DNA of 64,000 nt from an uncultured Lachnospiraceae bacterium (GCA_910584915.1 CAJUDM010000026.1:1-64000); one strand, 5' to 3'; positions 40,214 through 49,866 are shown, numbered from the stretch's first letter. Numbers and translations: made by a program. Notes: generated by a model from the sequence alone, not told the origin.

Positions 40214-41713
40214 TTACATCATTTTTTTGATTTCGTCATAGACAAACTGCACTTTTGGTCCTATGACCACCTGGACAATGGTCTTGTTCGGACGGAAGAT
40301 GCCTGCGGCGCCGGATGATTTGATCTTGTTTTCATTTACCAGCAGAGGATCTTTGATTTCGGTGCGGACACGGGTGATACAATAGTCCAGGCTTTCAAGG
40401 TTGTCCTTTCCGCCGAGCCCTTCCAGAATGATTTTTGCCATGGCTGTAAAGTCATTGTTCGCAAGTTCGATCTTTGTCTCACTTTCCTGTTCATCGTCTT
40501 CACGGCCGGGAGTCTTTAAATCCCATTTTCTGATCGCAAAATCAAATACCAGATAGAAGATGACAAAGGCAGCGATCCCGAGCGGGATGATCAGCCATGT
40601 CTTGCTGGCAGCGGGCAGGAATGCGGAAAATACCAGATCGGTAGCGCCGGCGGAGAAACAGAAACCGGCACGGAAGCCCAGAGCCACGGTGATGGAAGCA
40701 AATATACCGTAAAGCAGCGAATAGACAATGTAGAGCGGGAATGCCAGGAACATAAAGGCAAATTCAAATGGCTCCGTGACACCGCACATGAAAGCTGAGA
40801 GAGCGGCGGAGAGCATGATTCCCAGAGTGATCTTCCGCTTGTCTGACTTTGCGTTTTTGACAATGGCAAGAGCGCCGCCGAGCACGCCGAACATCATGCA
40901 GGGGAAGAAACCTGCCATATACATACCGACGGACCAGTTGACCGCGTTTCCGTTTGCCATGACGCCGCCTTCGGTGAGCCCGGCCCAGTATGCAGTCAGA
41001 TCGCCGATGCCGATGGTATCAAACCAGAATACATTGTTTAACGCGTGGTGCAGTCCAAAAGGGATCAGCAGACGGTTAAAGAAAGTATAGATACCTACCC
41101 CTACGATATCCAGCTTTAAAATGCCGTTGCCGAGAGCCACCAGCGCGCCGAAGATAACAGGCCAGACAAAGAGCAGGACCACGGAAACCAGAATAGATAT
41201 CATACCTGTAAAAATGGCGACGCTGCGTTTCCCGGAGAAGAAAGAGAGGGAGTCGGGCAGTTTGGTGCTCTTAAATTTGTTGTAGCATACGGCGCCGATC
41301 ACGCCGGCAAGAATACCGATAAATGGGTTGGCGATCTTGCCGAAAGCCACTTCGTTGGTGGAGCCTGCCGCACACATGGCGGGGACGATGCTGGATACCA
41401 CGGCGGGATTCAAAAGATTTGTCATCAACAGCCAGGATACAAGCCCTGCCACCCCGCCGGTGCCGTCGTTATCCCGGGACAATCCGACGCCGATGCCGAT
41501 GGCGAATAAGATTGCCATATTGTCGATGATGGCGCCGCCTGCCTTGATCAGAAAAAAGCCGATCATGTAAGCTGCCCCGCTGGTGGGCGCATCCGGAACC
41601 CCCATAACGCCGGGAGCCAGCGCATAACCGATCCCCATTAAAATACCGCAGATGGGGAGCGCGGCAACGGGCAGTTGCATTGCTTTGCCAAGTTTTTGCA
41701 GTTGTCTTAACAT
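40214..41713 (-). CDS. PTS glucose/N-acetylglucosamine-family EIIBC permease
   Basis: A 499-aa fused permease. The EIIC domain (1 to about 385) has FGLHHALNNVFWFDT and GVTEPFEFAFMF, typical of the glucose-GlcNAc-maltose PTS group. The EIIB domain (about 420-499) carries the phosphorylated Cys in SLDYCITRVR. It lacks EIIA. NagE- and MalX-like permeases are the nearest in kind; the exact sugar is not certain. ATG 41713 with AAGGAGGG ahead is preferred to the start at 41743. It is followed by a Cof phosphatase and preceded by an AraC regulator. Confidence 0.9.
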   Translation of the reverse strand: MLRQLQKLGKAMQLPVAALPICGILMGIGYALAPGVMGVPDAPTSGAAYMIGFFLIKAGGAIIDNMAILFAIGIGVGLSRDNDGTGGVAGLVSWLLMTNLLNPAVVSSIVPAMCAAGSTNEVAFGKIANPFIGILAGVIGAVCYNKFKSTKLPDSLSFFSGKRSVAIFTGMISILVSVVLLFVWPVIFGALVALGNGILKLDIVGVGIYTFFNRLLIPFGLHHALNNVFWFDTIGIGDLTAYWAGLTEGGVMANGNAVNWSVGMYMAGFFPCMMFGVLGGALAIVKNAKSDKRKITLGIMLSAALSAFMCGVTEPFEFAFMFLAFPLYIVYSLLYGIFASITVALGFRAGFCFSAGATDLVFSAFLPAASKTWLIIPLGIAAFVIFYLVFDFAIRKWDLKTPGREDDEQESETKIELANNDFTAMAKIILEGLGGKDNLESLDYCITRVRTEIKDPLLVNENKIKSSGAAGIFRPNKTIVQVVIGPKVQFVYDEIKKMM

Positions 41714-41735
41714 AGTATAACCCTCCTTGTTCGGT

Positions 41736-41801
41736 TTGTACAATTGTTTCCCGCTTTACAAAATAAAAAAGTGGAAGCGGGGTGCCATATTCATTGTACA
41801 A
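41736..41801. promoter_or_regulatory. Nested inverted repeats between araC-type gene and PTS gene
   Basis: TTGTACAA (41736-41743) recurs at 41794-41801. Inside these, CCCGCTT (41751-41757) mirrors AAGCGGG (41776-41782 region) across an AT-rich loop. Probably the operator/promoter region of the PTS gene; no clear -35/-10 pair was seen. Confidence 0.45.
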
Positions 41802-41828
41802 CGCCATCCCCATCTGCCCGATATGGCT

Positions 41829-42749
41829 TTACTGCCGGGTATTATCACAATCCTGCCATTTTTGCCGGTACTCGGAGGGAGAGCAGCCGGCGTATTCCCG
41901 AAAGACCTTTCCGAAATAACTGCTGCTGCCAATGCCGCAGGCGTGTCCGATGGCAGTGATCGGTTCCCTGCCGTCGGCTAACATCCGGCAGGCAGCCTGC
42001 AGGCGGTAGCTTTTCATATAATCTACGGGCGTTGTGTGCAGGCAGTCATGAAATACCCGAAAACATTCCCGCTCGCTTAAATACGCCGCTTCCGCGAGCT
42101 GTGAGACAGAGATTTTTTCGGGGTAATGTTCGTGGATATAGACCATCATCTGCTTGATCTTATCGTTGTGTCTGCCGGATATGCTGTTCTGTAACCGGAC
42201 AGAGTGGGAGCGCTCAAGGAGCGCGAGCCATATTTCCGACAGAGCCTGGCGCAGCCTGATCTCACAGCCGAAGGTATCGCCGGGAATATAAAAGGCTGAG
42301 AGGATCAGGTCGAGAATGTGTTTCGCCTCCGGATCTTCCGGAAAAAGCGGAATGATCTCGATCTGCGAAGCCGCCGCAAGGGGCGTGATATATTTCCGCT
42401 CGATCCTGCACCCCTGTTCTCCTGCGATCAGGGATGTGTCGAAGAGATGGACGAGCGCGATGGTATTTTCCGCCTGTGACAGGGATTTAGTCATATGGAG
42501 AATATTGGAGTTGACAAAGCCGCCGCTCCCAGCCGGGAAACTTATCTTTCCGCCGGGCGTGTGATAGGTGAGCGTTCCGCTTTCCATATAGAAGAGTTCC
42601 ACCGCTCTGTGCCAGTGCCAGGGCACGAAGCGTCCGGCATAGTGATCGATCTGCGCCCGCGAGGCGATATAGGGAAAGTCTTTATTAAAATCGGGAAGCA
42701 ATTCTTCGCGGCTCCCGGTGTGAAAGGCAATACTTCGTATGTTTTTCAT
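41829..42749 (-). CDS. AraC-family transcriptional regulator
   Basis: A 306-aa regulator with an N-terminal cupin-like domain (about 40-115; FVPWHWHRAVELFYMESGTL with the His cluster) and two C-terminal helix-turn-helix units (about 205-300), including YFGKVFREYAGCSPSEYRQK. It lies upstream of the PTS permease and Cof phosphatase on the same strand and probably controls them in response to the imported sugar. The promoter region upstream holds the palindrome CGTATC-CGGC-GATACG (42783-42798). Confidence 0.9.
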   Translation of the reverse strand: MKNIRSIAFHTGSREELLPDFNKDFPYIASRAQIDHYAGRFVPWHWHRAVELFYMESGTLTYHTPGGKISFPAGSGGFVNSNILHMTKSLSQAENTIALVHLFDTSLIAGEQGCRIERKYITPLAAASQIEIIPLFPEDPEAKHILDLILSAFYIPGDTFGCEIRLRQALSEIWLALLERSHSVRLQNSISGRHNDKIKQMMVYIHEHYPEKISVSQLAEAAYLSERECFRVFHDCLHTTPVDYMKSYRLQAACRMLADGREPITAIGHACGIGSSSYFGKVFREYAGCSPSEYRQKWQDCDNTRQ

Positions 42750-43079
42750 GGCTGCCCCCTGTATAAATTTATCTTGTCATACCGTATCCGGCGATACGCT
42801 GTAAAGAAAAGATTCCTGGTGTCTCACATAAGTTTTACGGCATAAGCCGCTCAATGCTATATTACATTATAATATAAAGTATTTCTGATGAAAACCGCCT
42901 GTTTTAAGATCGAATCACCGCATATTTTCCTGAAAAGGGAGAGATAACCGCAGATTAAGGAGAATCCGGCGATGGATCAGACTTGAAGGGAACAGGAGGA
43001 AGAAATATACTGAATGGTGTGAAAATATTATATAAAAAATTATATAATAGGAAAAATTGTTGTAAAAGGGGAATTTTAT
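42750..43079. other. 330-bp divergent intergenic region
   Basis: AT-rich, no gene seen. It holds the palindrome CGTATC-CGGC-GATACG (42783-42798) near the AraC gene. A perfect AT-only palindrome (TATTATATAA, AAAA, TTATATAATA; 43026-43049) ends 30 bases before the Spo0A-like gene. Confidence 0.5.
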
Positions 43080-43679
43080 ATGGAACAGCTTCATGTACCG
43101 GTCAGCGGAGACTCGGAAAAAATGCATAAGATCATTGATGAACTGATGAAGCAGGATAAAGAATTTCAGATTATGATAACGGTTTCTTCTTCTGACAAAA
43201 GCGGAGCGGCGGGAGAGAAGGAGGTGGAGGTGAAATGGAGCGGGGAGAGCGCCTTAAAAGCGGCATCCCTGCCAGCCGGAGCAATCTCCGCCGCAGTGCT
43301 GCCGGAGGCTGCGCCGTCCTACGACCTTGAGACGGATGTGACGGACATGATCCACGAGATAGGCGTCCCCGCCCATATCAAAGGCTATCAGTATCTGCGG
43401 GAAGCGATCATGATGTCGGTGCAGGATATGGAGATGTTGAATTCCATCACCAAGCTCCTCTACCCGTCCATCGCGAGCAAGTATCAGACAACACCGAGCA
43501 GAGTGGAGCGCGCCATCCGCCATGCCATCGAAGTGGCGTGGAGCAGGGGGCGGATGGAAACGCTGGACGCCCTCTTCGGCTACACGATCAACACCGGCAA
43601 GGGCAAACCCACCAACTCCGAATTCATCGCCCTGATCACGGATAAACTGCGGCTGAAATATCGGGAGGCAGGAATATAA
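43080..43679 (+). CDS. Spo0A C-terminal-domain protein lacking a receiver domain
   Basis: A 199-aa protein. Residues about 88-197 match the Spo0A DNA-binding domain closely (IGVPAHIKGYQYLREAI, SRVERAIRHAIEVAWSRG, KPTNSEFIALITDKLRLK). The first 85 residues have no receiver motifs: no acidic pocket, no phosphorylated Asp, no Lys. Full Spo0A is about 265 aa. This is therefore a stand-alone paralog that could occupy 0A boxes without phosphorelay control. ATG 43080 has AAGGGG about 7 bases ahead. It is monocistronic, followed by glgA after 119 bases. Confidence 0.88.
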   Translation: MEQLHVPVSGDSEKMHKIIDELMKQDKEFQIMITVSSSDKSGAAGEKEVEVKWSGESALKAASLPAGAISAAVLPEAAPSYDLETDVTDMIHEIGVPAHIKGYQYLREAIMMSVQDMEMLNSITKLLYPSIASKYQTTPSRVERAIRHAIEVAWSRGRMETLDALFGYTINTGKGKPTNSEFIALITDKLRLKYREAGI

Positions 43680-43798
43680 CTGTAACAGATAACTTTTCAA
43701 AATAGGTACTTCCTTTAGCCCAAACCTTGATGTATAATACAGTCATAGTACAGATTTTACCTGATAAGAAAGACGGGGAAGGCAAACGGAGGTTTATC

Positions 43799-45247
43799 AT
43801 GAAAAACATTCTTTTTATTGCGTCGGAAGGTGTTCCATTTATCAAGACAGGAGGACTTGCCGATGTAGTGGGCTCTCTGCCGAAATGTATCGACAAAGAG
43901 TATTATGATGTGCGGGTTATGATTCCGAAATATTCCTGTATGTCAGATAAGATGAAAGAGAAACTGAGTTATAAAGCGCACTTTTATATGGATTTCCACT
44001 GGAAAGACGAGTATGTGGGCATTCTGGAATCCGAAGTGGACGGCGTGAAGTATTACTTTATCGACAATGAGGGATATTTCACAGGCGTGAAGCCCTACAC
44101 GGACAACGCGCTGTTTGAGATCGAGAAATACGCATATTTCAGCAAGGCATGTCTCTCCGCCCTGCCTGTGATCGGCTTTCGGCCGGACCTGATCCACTGC
44201 CACGACTGGCAGACCGGGCTTGTGCCTGTCTACCTGCATGAACGCTTCCAGGGGAACGAGTTCTTCCGGGGCATCAAAACCGTCATGACGATCCACAACC
44301 TGAAATTCCAGGGCAAGTGGAATGTGAAAGATGTGAAGGATATCACGGGACTGCCGGACTATTACTTTACGCCGGATAAACTGGAGGCGTATAAAGACGC
44401 CAACCTCTTGAAGGGCGGCCTTGTGTTCGCGGACGCCATCACCACGGTGAGCGATACATACGCCCAGGAGATCAAGACCGAGTTTTACGGTGAAAATCTG
44501 GACGGCCTGATGCGGGCGAGATCCGGCGACCTGCGGGGTATCGTCAACGGCATCGACTACGACGACTTTAATCCGGAGACCGATAAACATCTGGAATTCC
44601 CGTACAACGCGCAGAATTACCGGAAGGAGAAAGTGAAGAACAAACGCGCCCTGCAAAAGGAACTTGGGCTGGAAGTGAACGATAAGATCATGATGATCGG
44701 TATCGTGTCGAGGCTCACGGACCAGAAGGGCTTCGACCTGATCGCCTATGTGATGGATGAACTCTGTCAGGACGCGATCCAGATCGTTGTGCTGGGAACC
44801 GGCGAGGAGCGGTACGAGAATATGTTCCGCCACTTCGACTGGAAGTACAGCAACAAAGTGTCGGCGAATATCTATTATTCCGATGCGCTCTCCCATAAGA
44901 TCTACGGCGCCTGCGACGCGTTCCTGATGCCGTCCCTGTTTGAGCCCTGCGGACTCTCCCAGCTTATGAGCCTGCGTTACGGCACGCTCCCCATCGTCAG
45001 GGAGACGGGCGGCTTAAAAGATACGGTGGAGCCCTACAATGAGTACGAGAGCAAGGGGACCGGATTCAGCTTTGTCAACTACAATGCCCACGAGATGATG
45101 GCTACGGTGCGCTACGCGGAGCGGATCTACTACGATAAGAAGCGCGAGTGGAACAAGATGGTGGACCGCGCCATGGCGGCGGATTTCTCCTGGCAGGTTT
45201 CCGCCATGAAATATCAGGAGATGTACGACTGGCTGATCGGGTATTAA
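43799..45247 (+). CDS. glgA: Glycogen synthase
   Basis: A 482-aa GT5 enzyme. KTGGLADVVGSLP (16-28) binds ADP-glucose; HCHDWQTGLVPVYL, GIVSRLTDQKGFDL and MPSLFEPCGLSQL (the E..CGLSQ acceptor/donor site) are all present. It elongates alpha-1,4-glucan from ADP-glucose. ATG 43799 follows CGGAGG and matches the family start; the frame open to 43727 does not. Other glycogen genes (glgB, glgC, glgD) are not in the window. Confidence 0.96.
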   Translation: MKNILFIASEGVPFIKTGGLADVVGSLPKCIDKEYYDVRVMIPKYSCMSDKMKEKLSYKAHFYMDFHWKDEYVGILESEVDGVKYYFIDNEGYFTGVKPYTDNALFEIEKYAYFSKACLSALPVIGFRPDLIHCHDWQTGLVPVYLHERFQGNEFFRGIKTVMTIHNLKFQGKWNVKDVKDITGLPDYYFTPDKLEAYKDANLLKGGLVFADAITTVSDTYAQEIKTEFYGENLDGLMRARSGDLRGIVNGIDYDDFNPETDKHLEFPYNAQNYRKEKVKNKRALQKELGLEVNDKIMMIGIVSRLTDQKGFDLIAYVMDELCQDAIQIVVLGTGEERYENMFRHFDWKYSNKVSANIYYSDALSHKIYGACDAFLMPSLFEPCGLSQLMSLRYGTLPIVRETGGLKDTVEPYNEYESKGTGFSFVNYNAHEMMATVRYAERIYYDKKREWNKMVDRAMAADFSWQVSAMKYQEMYDWLIGY

Positions 45248-45333
45248 ATCAGATACAGGTATGGCATAAACTCGATATGCACAGAATAGGATGTACCATG
45301 TACAGCGTGTTCTGTGCGTAAGAGAGGCATAAC

Positions 45334-46965
45334 ATGGCAAAAAAGAAAGACAATTTTGTGATGCAGGCGGGGATTCTGGCGGCGGCGGGGATCGTCGTCC
45401 GCATCATTGGTCTTTTGTATAATAAACCGATGGTCGCCATCATCGGGGACGAGGGATTCGGATATTACGACAGCGCCTACGCGGCGTACAGTATCATCCT
45501 GCTGATATCCTCCTACAGCATCCCCTCGGCGGTGTCCAAGGTTATTGCACAAAAGCTGGCGTTAAAAGAATATCGGAATGCACACAGGATCTTCCGCTGT
45601 GCGTTTATTTATGTGCTGGTAGTCGGTGGTATTGCCAGCTTATTTGTGTTTTTCGGAGCCGGGCTTCTTGTGGAGATGGAGAGCGCAGTGCTGCCCTTAA
45701 AGGTGCTGGCGCCGACCATCTTTTTGAGCGGCATTCTGGGCGTTTTCCGGGGCTACTTTCAGGCGTACAAGTCCATGGCGCAGACATCCGTCTCCCAGAT
45801 CTTAGAGCAGCTTGCCAATGCCGGCGTCAGCATCGGCATGGCGTATCTGATGGTGGAGGCGGTGGCGGATAAGGACATGAGCACAAAGGCTTCCTTCGGC
45901 GCGGCGGGGGGAACCATCGGCACCGGCGCGGGGGTTCTGATCGGGCTTTTGTTTATGCTGTGGATGTACGCGCTGAACCGGAAGATGATCATGGGGCAGA
46001 TGGCGCGGGACTACCATAGGACGGAGGATTCCTACGGAGAGATTTTCCGGATGATCCTGCTTGTGGTGACGCCCTTTATCCTGAGCACGGGCATTTACAA
46101 TGTGAACAATTTTCTGGACAAGACGATCTATCAGAAGCTGATGATGACGGTGAAAGGCTTACAGGAATCCGTGGTGGCAACGGACCTTAGCGCCATCGCC
46201 AAGGGGACAAAGATATCCAATATCCCGATCGCCCTCGCATCCGCCATGGCTACAGCGTTGATCCCCGGTATCTCCAGCGACTTTACAAAGCGCAACAAAA
46301 AGGGTGTCCGGGCGAAGGTGGCAAAGTCGGTGAAAGTGACGATGTTGGTCTCGATCCCGGCGGCGGTGGGCATCGGCGTGCTGGCAAAGCCCATCATGCA
46401 GGTGATCTTCAACCAGCCGGAGTCCCTCGACGTCTCCTCCAGGCTGCTCGCCGTGACCTCCGCCAGCATTGTGTTTTACGGGCTCTCCACCCTGACGCAG
46501 GCGGTGCTGCAGTCCATCGGGAAGATGGTGACGCCGATCATCCACGCGGCAATCGCCCTTGTGCTCCACGCCGGAGTTATGGCTGTGATGCTGCTCTATC
46601 TGGATCAGGAATACCGCATGTATTATTACGTGGCGGCGACGGTGCTCTACTCGGTGATCGTCAGCATCTTAAACGGATTTTCCCTGAAAAAATATTTGAA
46701 ATACAAGCAGGAGAAGGACAGGACTTTCCTGCGTCCGCTCTTTGCCTCCGTGTTTATGGGGGTGTCAGCTTACGGGGTATACCACGGAATATACTATCTT
46801 GTCCCAATCAATCTGCTGGCGCTGGGCGTCTCAGTGACTGTGGCGATGCTCGTATATTTTGTGCTGATCATCATGATCCGCGCGGTGACGGAGGAGGAGC
46901 TTCGGAGTATGCCGAAAGGGCATTTGCTTGTGAAGATGGGGCGGAAGATGAGGCTGCTGAAATAG
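45334..46965 (+). CDS. MATE/MOP-superfamily flippase (SpoVB/MurJ-like)
   Basis: A 543-aa membrane protein with about 14 helices of the MOP exporter fold (FVMQAGILAAAGIVVRIIGL at the start; GYFQAYKSMAQTSVSQILEQ, a block conserved in SpoVB and lipid II or polysaccharide flippases). It probably moves lipid-linked sugars across the membrane. Annotation as SpoVB is common for this length, but several paralogs exist in clostridia. It follows glgA after an 86-bp gap with a hairpin (45279-45317) that may affect coupling. Confidence 0.88.
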   Translation: MAKKKDNFVMQAGILAAAGIVVRIIGLLYNKPMVAIIGDEGFGYYDSAYAAYSIILLISSYSIPSAVSKVIAQKLALKEYRNAHRIFRCAFIYVLVVGGIASLFVFFGAGLLVEMESAVLPLKVLAPTIFLSGILGVFRGYFQAYKSMAQTSVSQILEQLANAGVSIGMAYLMVEAVADKDMSTKASFGAAGGTIGTGAGVLIGLLFMLWMYALNRKMIMGQMARDYHRTEDSYGEIFRMILLVVTPFILSTGIYNVNNFLDKTIYQKLMMTVKGLQESVVATDLSAIAKGTKISNIPIALASAMATALIPGISSDFTKRNKKGVRAKVAKSVKVTMLVSIPAAVGIGVLAKPIMQVIFNQPESLDVSSRLLAVTSASIVFYGLSTLTQAVLQSIGKMVTPIIHAAIALVLHAGVMAVMLLYLDQEYRMYYYVAATVLYSVIVSILNGFSLKKYLKYKQEKDRTFLRPLFASVFMGVSAYGVYHGIYYLVPINLLALGVSVTVAMLVYFVLIIMIRAVTEEELRSMPKGHLLVKMGRKMRLLK

Positions 46966-46992
46966 AATATAAAGATGCTGATAAGCGGGCGG

Positions 46993-47054
46993 ATCGAAAA
47001 GATCTTTAAAAGTATTCCGGAGAGTATGGAATTTCTTTGAAAGATCTTCTCGAT
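46993..47054. terminator. Large hairpin between convergent genes
   Basis: ATCGAAAAGATCTTT (46993-47007) mirrors AAAGATCTTCTCGAT (47040-47054) with one mismatch, and ATTCC/GGAAT pairs inside. No long T-tract. Probably limits readthrough between the flippase gene and rqcH. Confidence 0.45.
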
Positions 47055-47086
47055 GGAAAGGAACCGCAGAAAACAGAGGAAATGAT

Positions 47087-48892
47087 TCAGGAGGAAACCA
47101 GCTCGATCCCCGATATATCCGAATCGATCACCATCGAATAATTTGTATAGTAGACCACGAACCCCGGCTTTGCGCCATTCGGTTTTTTTACATGCTTTTT
47201 CTCGATATAATCGATCTCCACTTTCGCCTGTCCGCGCCCCCTGGAATACCAGGCGGCGAGCCTTGCGGCTTCCTCAAAGGTGGAATCCGGTATTTCCCCG
47301 CCGTTTGTGCGCACGATCACATGGGAACCGGGCTGTTTTTTGGCGTGAAACCACCAATCGTTTCCGGCAGCGAACTTAAAGGTCAGTTCGTCATTTTGAA
47401 AATTGTTCTTTCCGACATACATATGAAACCCGTCACTGCTGATGTAATGGAAGGGCCTGCTTGTTATCTTTTCTCTTTTTGCGCCGCCTTTTCTGCGGAT
47501 ATAGCCTGCCGTGATCAGTTCCTCTTTGATCTCCACAAGGTCGGATTCCTGCTCCGCGATATCTAATGAGGCAGCTATTGATTCAAGGTGGTCTATTTCT
47601 TCCTTCACTTCCACGGTGAGTTCTGAGAGCGTCTCGTAGGTCCGCTTCATTTTTCCGTATCTGCCAAAATATTTTTTCGCGTTTTCCGAAGCTGTGAGGG
47701 TGGGATCCAGGGGGATCTTTATGGTTTCGTTGGTGTAATAGTTGAGGGCTTCGAGGGACTTTTCTCCGGGCTTTGCACCGTAGCCGTAGGTGTGCAGAAG
47801 TTCCCCGTAGAGCCTGTATTTTTCCCTCTTTTCCGTATCTTTGATCTGCTGAAGCTGCAGGTCGTACTTTTTGACAGTGCGCTCCAGAATGGTCTGGACG
47901 ATCTTTCGCAGGTCGGCGGATCTCTGCCGGATACGGGAGAGCGCGTTTCTCTCCGCATAGTAAGTCTCTAAAAGGGCGGAGATGGAGGAGAAGGTTTTTG
48001 TGGAAGAGGCGCTGTACATCCGCATGGGAACGGCGGCAAATTCCACGGGCGTCTTTCCCTCATAGACGATCGCAGGCGAAAAATTCCCGTCGAAGATCTG
48101 TCTCATCAGCGCTGTGAATTCATTATAGAGCGCAGTGACAGCGGCGTTTCCCAAGGCGGAGTTACCGGATGCAGAAATCCCCTCCTGCAGATAGCTGAGC
48201 GCCGAGCGGTCCGAATCCAGTGAACTGCGGAAACAAAGTTCCTGGGAGAGTATCGGGGAAAATCCGGTGAAGGAGGTATAGAGCGCCTTGTAGAGAGGCG
48301 CCGGCTTTTGGAAGATCAGTGCGGCGAAAAAGCCTTTCCTGTCCTCATCGGACAGCGGACTTTCCATAAAAGCGACCGGATCTTCCTTATTTTCCGGCTG
48401 CGGGATGAAATAGGGTTTCCCGGGCAGCACCTCCCTGACGGAGCTGACCATGCCGGAAATATGCTTGATGCTGTCGATGATCATATCCTCCTCGGTGCAG
48501 AAAATGATATTGCTGTGTTTTCCCATCACTTCTATGATCAGTTTTTTCCGGCACAGATCCCCCAGTTCATTCAGATGCTCGATATGGATCTGCATGATCC
48601 TCTCAAGTCCCGGCTGAGAGATGTCCACAATGCGTCCGTTCTGGATATGTTTTCTGAGCAGCATACAGAAATTCGGGGCGGTCATGGGACTTTGTTTTGT
48701 CCTGCCGGTCAGATAGATCAGGGGCAGGGAGGCGTTTGCGGAAAGCAGCAGATGGTACTGTCCAGCTTTTGTCTTTAAAGTGAGCTGCAGTTCATCCGCC
48801 TCGGGTTGTGCGATCTTATAAATACGGCTGCCGGTCAGAAGTTCTCTGCATTCTTTTACGACAGCAGCGACTGTAACGCCGTCGAAAGCCAT
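47087..48892 (-). CDS. rqcH: RqcH/NFACT ribosome quality-control protein
   Basis: A 601-aa NFACT protein (old name: fibronectin-binding protein). It has an N-terminal NFACT-N domain (MAFDGVTVAAVVKECRELL; NFCMLLRKHIQNG), HhH and coiled-coil regions (about 330-465), and the C-terminal NFACT-R domain with FHYISSDGFHMYVGKNNFQN and DWWFHAKKQPGSHVIV. It binds obstructed 50S subunits and adds alanine tails to stalled chains. In this core region rqcH commonly stands divergent from the yicC-gmk-rpoZ block, as here. Complete. Confidence 0.95.
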   Translation of the reverse strand: MAFDGVTVAAVVKECRELLTGSRIYKIAQPEADELQLTLKTKAGQYHLLLSANASLPLIYLTGRTKQSPMTAPNFCMLLRKHIQNGRIVDISQPGLERIMQIHIEHLNELGDLCRKKLIIEVMGKHSNIIFCTEEDMIIDSIKHISGMVSSVREVLPGKPYFIPQPENKEDPVAFMESPLSDEDRKGFFAALIFQKPAPLYKALYTSFTGFSPILSQELCFRSSLDSDRSALSYLQEGISASGNSALGNAAVTALYNEFTALMRQIFDGNFSPAIVYEGKTPVEFAAVPMRMYSASSTKTFSSISALLETYYAERNALSRIRQRSADLRKIVQTILERTVKKYDLQLQQIKDTEKREKYRLYGELLHTYGYGAKPGEKSLEALNYYTNETIKIPLDPTLTASENAKKYFGRYGKMKRTYETLSELTVEVKEEIDHLESIAASLDIAEQESDLVEIKEELITAGYIRRKGGAKREKITSRPFHYISSDGFHMYVGKNNFQNDELTFKFAAGNDWWFHAKKQPGSHVIVRTNGGEIPDSTFEEAARLAAWYSRGRGQAKVEIDYIEKKHVKKPNGAKPGFVVYYTNYSMVIDSDISGIELVSS

Positions 48893-49117
48893 AGTGTTTC
48901 TCCTTTTCTCATATCAGGTTTTGCGCGGAGGAGGCAGGCTGTCTCTGCAGCCGCGCTCCAGGGTATTTCACTATAGTAACACTGCGGATGGAAAATAGCA
49001 AATTTTTGATAAGGTATTTTACAATTTCAATATTATGTGCTACAATTCAAATGAATCAGAAATTTCGAGCAGCAATATATGCTGACGAGTGTCTGCACTA
49101 TTCACGGGTATGAGAGT

Positions 49118-49729
49118 ATGAATATCGAAGGTCTGCAAAATCCATATGAAGCCGCATGGCAGAAGGTTTGGGGGCGCCCCGGGGAGGAGGCGGTCCTTGT
49201 TATTACGCCCTGGAGCGACGAAAAGGAAAATGCGCGGAGAGGGATTGTTTCCGGGTTGCCGGGAATGGGAAGCCCGGATACGAAAAGTCTGTCAGGTGTT
49301 TCCGAAAGTGAAAAGGCGGAAAAGATCTCCGGAGATTCCGATTCGGTTAGAAAGCCGGGCAGGGCATCTTCTCCGGAAGAATGCCAGACATGCAAGGAGC
49401 GGAAGTACCAGGACGGTTCGGATGAGAACGTTTCTTTTAAATCGGCTCAGCATGTCTCGCCGGAGAGCGCCGGGGCGAGAGTCCGTGCCCATGAGGGCGA
49501 ACATGTATCGAACGCCTACAATAAGGCGCAGAAGGATGGCGGGAAGGTGCTGCAGGCTTCCGTCAGCATCAAGACCGCTATCTGTCCCGAGTGCGGCAGG
49601 ACGTATGTGTCCGGCGGCACGACGCACACGAAGATCAGCTATTCCGATGAGAGCAATCCATACCAGAAGGAGCGGAAGTTCCAGCACGGCATGGGGCTTC
49701 GGGGCGCGAATCTGGATCTGGCGGTGTAG
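49118..49729 (+). CDS. Putative zinc metalloprotease-like protein with HEGEH motif
   Basis: A 203-aa protein. The first half (1 to about 105) is Ser/Lys/Glu-rich and probably disordered. The second half holds ARVRAHEGEHVSNAYNKAQ, a perfect HExxH zincin motif, then CPECGRTYVSGGTTHTK with C-x2-C. It recalls the SprA-related group of clostridial proteins, a tentative match. No signal peptide. The start is uncertain: ATG 49118 is used, ATG 49079 is in frame, and neither has a good ribosome site. It precedes yicC in the same direction. Confidence 0.65.
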   Translation: MNIEGLQNPYEAAWQKVWGRPGEEAVLVITPWSDEKENARRGIVSGLPGMGSPDTKSLSGVSESEKAEKISGDSDSVRKPGRASSPEECQTCKERKYQDGSDENVSFKSAQHVSPESAGARVRAHEGEHVSNAYNKAQKDGGKVLQASVSIKTAICPECGRTYVSGGTTHTKISYSDESNPYQKERKFQHGMGLRGANLDLAV

Positions 49730-49866
49730 GCGCGGCATGCTGTGATCCTGCATAAGGGGCTCGGATAAGTGATCCGGTATGATTCCGGATTCCGGGGCAG
49801 TTTGCGGACTTTTGCGTATGTGGAAGCAGTGCCCGGTAACAGGACAAAAGAAGAAGGATTAAAAAC

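Noticed and set aside
41771..41786. CcpA cre site ahead of the PTS gene
   Set aside because: TGGAAGCGGGGTGCCA matches only part of the cre consensus and lacks the central CG symmetry.
43943..44896. A 317-codon minus-strand frame inside glgA
   Set aside because: Shadow of a complete glycogen synthase; composition is His/Val-rich from reversed codons.
45279..45317. Terminator between glgA and the flippase gene
   Set aside because: GCACAGAA/TTCTGTGC forms a hairpin, but there is no T-tract and the next gene starts 17 bases on; a processing or coupling structure is as likely.
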